Below are positions 59,995 through 64,000 of a stretch of DNA of 64,000 bases, piece after piece. Numbering within the stretch: the first letter of the stretch is position 1; each line of letters starts with the position of its first letter. The stretch covers positions 248,001 to 312,000 of the forward strand of contig NZ_FZPA01000001.1 of the NCBI RefSeq assembly GCF_900188185.1. The letters are read 5' to 3'. The stretch is from Sphingopyxis indica. Its GTDB lineage: Bacteria; Pseudomonadota; Alphaproteobacteria; Sphingomonadales; Sphingomonadaceae. Below the pieces are notes generated by a model. It searched no databases, was not told where the DNA came from, and saw nothing but the letters and a program-made list of their open reading frames with translations. The position numbers and the translations under genes are program-made.

Positions 59995-61092
59995 TTAACT
60001 ATGCAGAAAATGCATCACGTCGCCGTCGTTGACGACATAGGCCTTGCCTTCGGCGCGCAGCTTGCCCGCCTCGCGCGCCTTGGCCTCGCCGCCGAGTGCG
60101 ACATAATCGTCATAGGCGATCGTTTCGGCGCGGATGAAGCCCTTCTGGAAGTCGCTGTGGATTTCGCCCGCCGCCTCGGGGGCGGTCGCGCCCTTGTGGA
60201 CGGTCCAGGCCCGCGCTTCCTTCGGCCCGACGGTGAAGAAGGTCAAAAGGTGCAGCAGTTCGTATCCGGCGCGGATGACGCGCGCGAGCCCGGTTTCGTG
60301 CAGACCCATTTCCTCGAGGAACAGCATCCGTTCGCCCGCTTCCATCCCGACGAGTTCGCTTTCGATCGCCGCGGAGACGATCACCGCCTGTGCGCCCTCG
60401 GCCTTGGCGCGTGCAAAGACGGCTTCGCTGTGGGCGTTGCCGTTCGCGGCATTGGCTTCCTCGACATTGCAGACATAGAGGACGGGCTTCAGCGTCAGCA
60501 GCTGCGCCTGTTTCAGGATGCGTTCTTCCTCGACGTCCTTGGGCTCGGTCAGCCGCGCGGGCTTGCCGGCGCGCAAGAGCTCGAGCGCCTGCCCGAGCAC
60601 CGAGGCCGCGGCCTTGGCCTCCTTGTCGCCGCTCGTCGCCTTCTTCTGAAAGGCAGGGACGCGCTTTTCGAGGCTTTCGAGGTCGGCCAAGAGCAATTCG
60701 GTCTCGACCGTCTCGGCATCGGCGACGGGGTCGACCTTATTCTCGACATGCTGGATGTCGTCGTCCTCGAAACAGCGCAGCACATGAACGATCGCATCGA
60801 CCTCGCGGATATTGCCGAGGAACTGGTTGCCCAGCCCTTCGCCCTTCGACGCCCCGCGCACGAGCCCCGCGATGTCGACGAAGGCGAGCTGGGTCGGGAT
60901 GATCTTCGCGCTGCCGGCGACCGCGGCCAGCTTGTCGAGTCGCGCGTCGGGCACCGCGACATTGCCGATGTTCGGCTCGATCGTGCAAAAGGGATAATTC
61001 GCCGCCTGCGCGGCCTGCGTCTCGGTCAGCGCGTTGAACAGGGTGGACTTGCCGACATTGGGCAGCCCGACGATGCCGCATTTGAAACCCAT
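59995..61092 (-). CDS. ychF: Ribosome-binding ATPase YchF (OLA1 family)
   Basis: The 365-residue protein starts MGFKCGIVGLPNVGKSTLFN (P-loop) and goes on with DIAGLVRGASKGEGLGNQFL (switch/G3 region), NVEEANAANG and the C-terminal TGS domain (EIHSDFQKGFIRAETIAYDD, in part). It prefers ATP over GTP and associates with ribosomes. The C-terminus YVVNDGDVMHFLHS is standard. ATG 61092 is chosen by family alignment. It diverges from the CAP-domain gene. Confidence 0.97.
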   Translation of the reverse strand: MGFKCGIVGLPNVGKSTLFNALTETQAAQAANYPFCTIEPNIGNVAVPDARLDKLAAVAGSAKIIPTQLAFVDIAGLVRGASKGEGLGNQFLGNIREVDAIVHVLRCFEDDDIQHVENKVDPVADAETVETELLLADLESLEKRVPAFQKKATSGDKEAKAAASVLGQALELLRAGKPARLTEPKDVEEERILKQAQLLTLKPVLYVCNVEEANAANGNAHSEAVFARAKAEGAQAVIVSAAIESELVGMEAGERMLFLEEMGLHETGLARVIRAGYELLHLLTFFTVGPKEARAWTVHKGATAPEAAGEIHSDFQKGFIRAETIAYDDYVALGGEAKAREAGKLRAEGKAYVVNDGDVMHFLHS

Positions 61093-61240
61093 GAGTCCGG
61101 TATCTTTCGTCAATTTGGGGGAGGCGCGGCGTGGTGCGCCCCTTTGGCTGCGCGCGCTAGCCGGTCCCGGCCGATTTTGCCAGCCCTGGCGACGCAGCCG
61201 GTTGTCGGGCGTTCAGCATGACCCGATTAGGGCCGGCCAT

Positions 61241-61906
61241 ATGGTCGCACGATATTTTCCGATAGTCCGCTCCGCCGCGCCCTTTGCGGCCGTCCTGCTG
61301 TTCCTGCCCATCGCCGTGGCGGCATCGCCGCGCGGGTTCGAAGCCGATGTGCTCGACGAACTCAACGCGATGCGCGCCGATCCCGAGGGCTATACCGGCG
61401 AACTGCACGATTACCGCGACCGCATCGACGGGCTGATCGCTTATGGCACGGACGGCGAGGGGGATTTCCAGACGCGCGAGGGGGTGCGGCCGGTGGACGA
61501 AGCGATCGCGCAGCTCGGCCGCACTGCGCCGCTGGGCGAGCTGCGGTTCAGCGCCGTGCTGGCGGGCGCCGCCGCCGATCATGTCGCGGCGCAATCGCGC
61601 AGCGGCGGCGTCGGGCATATCTCGAACGGTCGCAACCCCGGCGCGCGCGTCGTGGCGCGCGGCGGCGGCCGTTATGTCGGTGAAGTGATCACCTATGGCC
61701 ACAGCGACCCCGCCTCGGTCGTCCGACAGCTGATCGTCGACGACGGCGTGCCGGGGCGGGGCCATCGCTGGCAGCTGCTGTCAGCGCGCTATCGTTATGC
61801 GGGCGTGGCGTGCGGTCCGCATCGCCTGTGGCGGACGATGTGCGTGATCGACCTTTCCGAAACCCCCGACGGATCGCCTCCGCCGCCGCCGAAGCGGTCG
61901 CCTTAG
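61241..61906 (+). CDS. CAP/SCP-domain exported protein
   Basis: The 221-residue protein has a signal peptide (LFLPIAVAASP) and a CAP domain: LDELNAMRADPEGYTGEL, VLAGAAADHVAAQ, GVGHISNG, GEVITYGHSDPASVVRQLI, GHRWQLLSARYRYAGVAC. The His/Glu cavity residues of CAP proteins seem present (VGH, GEV, GH). Pro-rich tail. Function in bacteria is little known. Single gene, with a hairpin repeat after it. Confidence 0.9.
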   Translation: MVARYFPIVRSAAPFAAVLLFLPIAVAASPRGFEADVLDELNAMRADPEGYTGELHDYRDRIDGLIAYGTDGEGDFQTREGVRPVDEAIAQLGRTAPLGELRFSAVLAGAAADHVAAQSRSGGVGHISNGRNPGARVVARGGGRYVGEVITYGHSDPASVVRQLIVDDGVPGRGHRWQLLSARYRYAGVACGPHRLWRTMCVIDLSETPDGSPPPPPKRSP

Positions 61907-61947
61907 AGGCCTGGATCATCGTTGAAGGAAGGGCTTGGGAAAGTTCG

Positions 61948-62034
61948 TGTGTCCCCGCGAAGGCGGGGACCCATCTCCGGCCGGTTCCGTATCGCGCCAT
62001 CAGGAGATGGGCTCCCGCCTTCGCGGGAGCGCAC
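61948..62034. repeat. Palindromic intergenic repeat, type CCCCGCGAAGGCGGGG
   Basis: Left hairpin GTCCCCGCGAAGGCGGGGAC, right hairpin CTCCCGCCTTCGCGGGAG; the arms extend to CCCATCTCC/GGAGATGGG so the pair also folds as one long stem. It resembles but differs from the copy at 59859-59941. It lies between converging genes. Confidence 0.75.
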
Positions 62035-62113
62035 GGGCTTGTTCAGTCAAAAGTGATCAGGCTCCAGACGAAGCCGCCCGCCGCGCCGGGATGCGCGGCG
62101 GGCGTCGGTCGCG

Positions 62114-63985
62114 TCAGTTGCCGATCGGCGCGCTGTCTTCGCGCTGAATCACTACCGTCGACGAGCGCGGTTCCTCGCCGTCGACCGGCCAGTTGCCGTT
62201 CGGATGCTGGATGTTCACGAAGAAGGTCTTGAGATCGGGCGTATAGGCAAGGCCGGTGATCTCGCAGCCGTTGGGACCGACGAGGAAGCGCTTCGATTCC
62301 TTCGTCGTCTGGTCGATGTAGAACATCGCATTGTGGCCGAAGGTGCCGTCGATGGTCGTGCCCGGAACGCCCGAATTGCCGGGGACGCTGTGGTCGGTCT
62401 GCACCCACAGGCGGCCCTGCGGGTCGATGCGGATGCCGTCGGGGCTCGAAAAAGTGTCGCCGTCGATGTCGCCGATGAGGTTGCTGCCACCCGCCGCGAG
62501 CGACGGATCGCCGGCGAGCAGGAAGATTTCCCAGCTGAAGCCCGTCGCCAGCGGATCGTTGCCCGTCTCGCTGAACCTGATGATATGGCCGTGCAGGTTG
62601 GTGACGCGCGGGTTGGCGGCGTCGGTGACCGCGCGGCGGCTGTTGTTGGTCAGGGTGACGAAGACCGCGCTGTTGTCGGGCGCGACCGTGATCCATTCGG
62701 GGCGATCCATCACCGTGCCGCCCGCGACGCGCGCCGCGGACGGGCAGTTGATCAGCACGTCGGCCTGATTGTTGAAATCGACCGTCGTGGGCGCCGGCGG
62801 CGTCGTGCTCTGGCTGACATTGCCGGGGTCCTGCGCGCCCGCGGTCAGGCCGTTGACGCCCACGCTCAGCTCGCGCCACTCGCCCGAACCGTCGGCGTTG
62901 AAGCGTGCGACATAGAGGGTGCCATAATCGAGCAGGTCGGTGTTCGCGGCGCGGTTGTCGGGATTGAACGCCCGGTCGGGGACGAATTTATAGATGCAGC
63001 CCGGCGTCGAATCGTCGCCCATATAGAAAGCGACGCGATTGTCGCCGTTCGCCATGAAGGCGACATTCTCGTGGCTGAAGCGGCCCATCGCGGTGCGCTT
63101 CGTCGGGGTCGCGAGTTCGCGCAGCGGGTCGATCTCGACCACCCAGCCGTAATTATGCTCGGGCTGCGTCGGGTCGAGATAATTGTCGGTCGTCTCTTCG
63201 CAGGTGAGGTAGGTGTTCCACGGCGTCCGGCCGCTCGAGCAATTGTTGAGCATCCCCTTGATCGTGCCCGACAGCACGCCCGCGGCAGGGCCGCCGGCGC
63301 GATAGCTGCCGTTGCCGGTATAGCGCTTGTTATAGGTCGATCCGTCCTTGACCGCCCAGCTGCCGTCGCTGCCCTTCGCGACCTCGACCACGCCGATCCC
63401 GACCGCCGACAGCGCGAGCGCCTTTTGGTCGGCCGAGGCGGTGGCGGGGTCATAGTCGCCCGCCATCAATATGTTGAAATCGGGATATTCGAAGTTGATC
63501 GCCAGCAGCCCGCCTGTGTTCGGATCAACGTCGGGCAGCTCGAAATATTCCATGCCGTCATGGTTGCCGCCGGCCCATTTCTCGGCGTCGGCGGGGGTGG
63601 GGTAGCTGCCCGAATAGGGTGCGCCCGATTCGATCGAATCGCCGGCTTTCAGCAGCACCGCGACCGAATAGCCCGCGGGCACGGTAACCGTATCGTCCTC
63701 GTTCGCCTCGACCGGCTCGAACGTCACCTCATAGCTGACCGGCGTCGGCGTCGGCGTGGGGGTTGGCGTCGGGGTCGGGGTGGGGGTCGGCGTCGGGCTC
63801 GAATCGTCGTCATCGCAGCCGGCGAGCGCCACGGCGGGGATCACCGATAGGCCGAGCAGGCCCTTGCGCAGGATCGAGCGGCGCGACGGGTTGCCGGCGA
63901 CGATCGCTTCCAGGCTGTCGGGTCCGTTCAAATCGTCGGTATCGCGGCGGTACGGCGCGCGCGCCTCGTCGGTCAGATATGACAT
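62114..63985 (-). CDS. phoX: PhoX-family phosphatase, lipoprotein with Pro-Thr linker
   Basis: The 623-residue protein has a Tat-type signal with lipobox (SRRSILRKGLLG then ALAGC). Next comes DDDD and nine Pro-Thr repeats coded by a near-perfect hexamer, about 63737-63795. The PhoX-type domain has GGNHDGMEYFELPD, NNCSSGRTPWNTYLTCEE, GRFSHENVAFMANGDNRVAFYMGDD (in parts) and ASPDGIRIDPQGRLW-like SSPDGIRIDPQG. PhoX enzymes are calcium/iron phosphomonoesterases of the cell surface. It begins 15 bp before the end of the window. Confidence 0.9.
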   Translation of the reverse strand: MSYLTDEARAPYRRDTDDLNGPDSLEAIVAGNPSRRSILRKGLLGLSVIPAVALAGCDDDDSSPTPTPTPTPTPTPTPTPTPVSYEVTFEPVEANEDDTVTVPAGYSVAVLLKAGDSIESGAPYSGSYPTPADAEKWAGGNHDGMEYFELPDVDPNTGGLLAINFEYPDFNILMAGDYDPATASADQKALALSAVGIGVVEVAKGSDGSWAVKDGSTYNKRYTGNGSYRAGGPAAGVLSGTIKGMLNNCSSGRTPWNTYLTCEETTDNYLDPTQPEHNYGWVVEIDPLRELATPTKRTAMGRFSHENVAFMANGDNRVAFYMGDDSTPGCIYKFVPDRAFNPDNRAANTDLLDYGTLYVARFNADGSGEWRELSVGVNGLTAGAQDPGNVSQSTTPPAPTTVDFNNQADVLINCPSAARVAGGTVMDRPEWITVAPDNSAVFVTLTNNSRRAVTDAANPRVTNLHGHIIRFSETGNDPLATGFSWEIFLLAGDPSLAAGGSNLIGDIDGDTFSSPDGIRIDPQGRLWVQTDHSVPGNSGVPGTTIDGTFGHNAMFYIDQTTKESKRFLVGPNGCEITGLAYTPDLKTFFVNIQHPNGNWPVDGEEPRSSTVVIQREDSAPIGN

Positions 63986-64000
63986 GCAGTGCCCCTTTTC

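Overview
The window looks like chromosomal DNA of a high-GC alphaproteobacterium of the order Sphingomonadales, most like Sphingopyxis or a close relative. The grounds are the SapC/tryptophan-halogenase/cupin cluster, the many exported and outer-membrane proteins, DUF5818- and DUF4239-type proteins, and palindromic intergenic repeats of a kind common in sphingomonads. The genus is inferred from gene content, not from a marker gene.

Layout. (1) 1-9473: a tightly overlapping operon with the end of one flavin-dependent halogenase, SapC, a cupin/JmjC-like protein, a second halogenase, a GH16 endoglucanase, a LacI regulator and an MFS permease. It is followed by a 270-bp inverted-repeat element and a GH3 beta-glucosidase with a LacI-type operator in front. 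Together this reads as a beta-glucan (laminarin-type) utilisation locus. (2) 9593-29499: a ferredoxin-type reductase, then many cell-envelope genes. These include three D15-type beta-barrels, two further porin-like proteins, two MetA-deg-like proteins, an acid phosphatase, lipoproteins, a histidine kinase and response regulator, a formylglycine-generating enzyme, a DUF202-like protein with a heptad-repeat extension, a BASS transporter and a TonB-like protein. (3) 29622-43953: a 14.3-kb genomic island inserted in the 3' end of a tRNA-Lys gene and bounded by 48-bp direct repeats. Its left half has a tyrosine integrase (frameshifted), two toxin-antitoxin pairs, an AlpA-like regulator and a truncated primase/ATPase. 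Its right half has a broken RES toxin, small regulators and a DNA-modification/defence operon: small protein, C5 methyltransferase, MORC-like ATPase (with an in-frame stop), and two uncharacterised proteins, with a Vsr endonuclease divergent across a 13-bp-arm palindrome. (4) 43910-49866: tRNA-Lys and the rod-shape operon mreB-mreC-mreD-mrdA-rodA, with a 271-bp inverted-repeat element between mreB and mreC. (5) 50067-63985: mutL, a lipoprotein, a MaoC-type hydratase, three phosphatase/phosphodiesterase genes of different folds (NPP, PhoD, PhoX), a copper-resistance operon with a CueR-like MerR regulator, ychF and a CAP-domain protein.

The best candidate for an under-described system is the island module at 38273-43802. 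Its parts resemble restriction-modification-linked MORC/MutL-like ATPase systems described in the literature, but I see no classical restriction endonuclease or helicase. Two proteins have no function I can assign. The second theme is short foldback elements: two about 270 bp long with perfect 34-bp ends, one of which forms the stop codon of an upstream gene and the other of which lies in the mre operon and seems to supply the mreC ribosome binding site.
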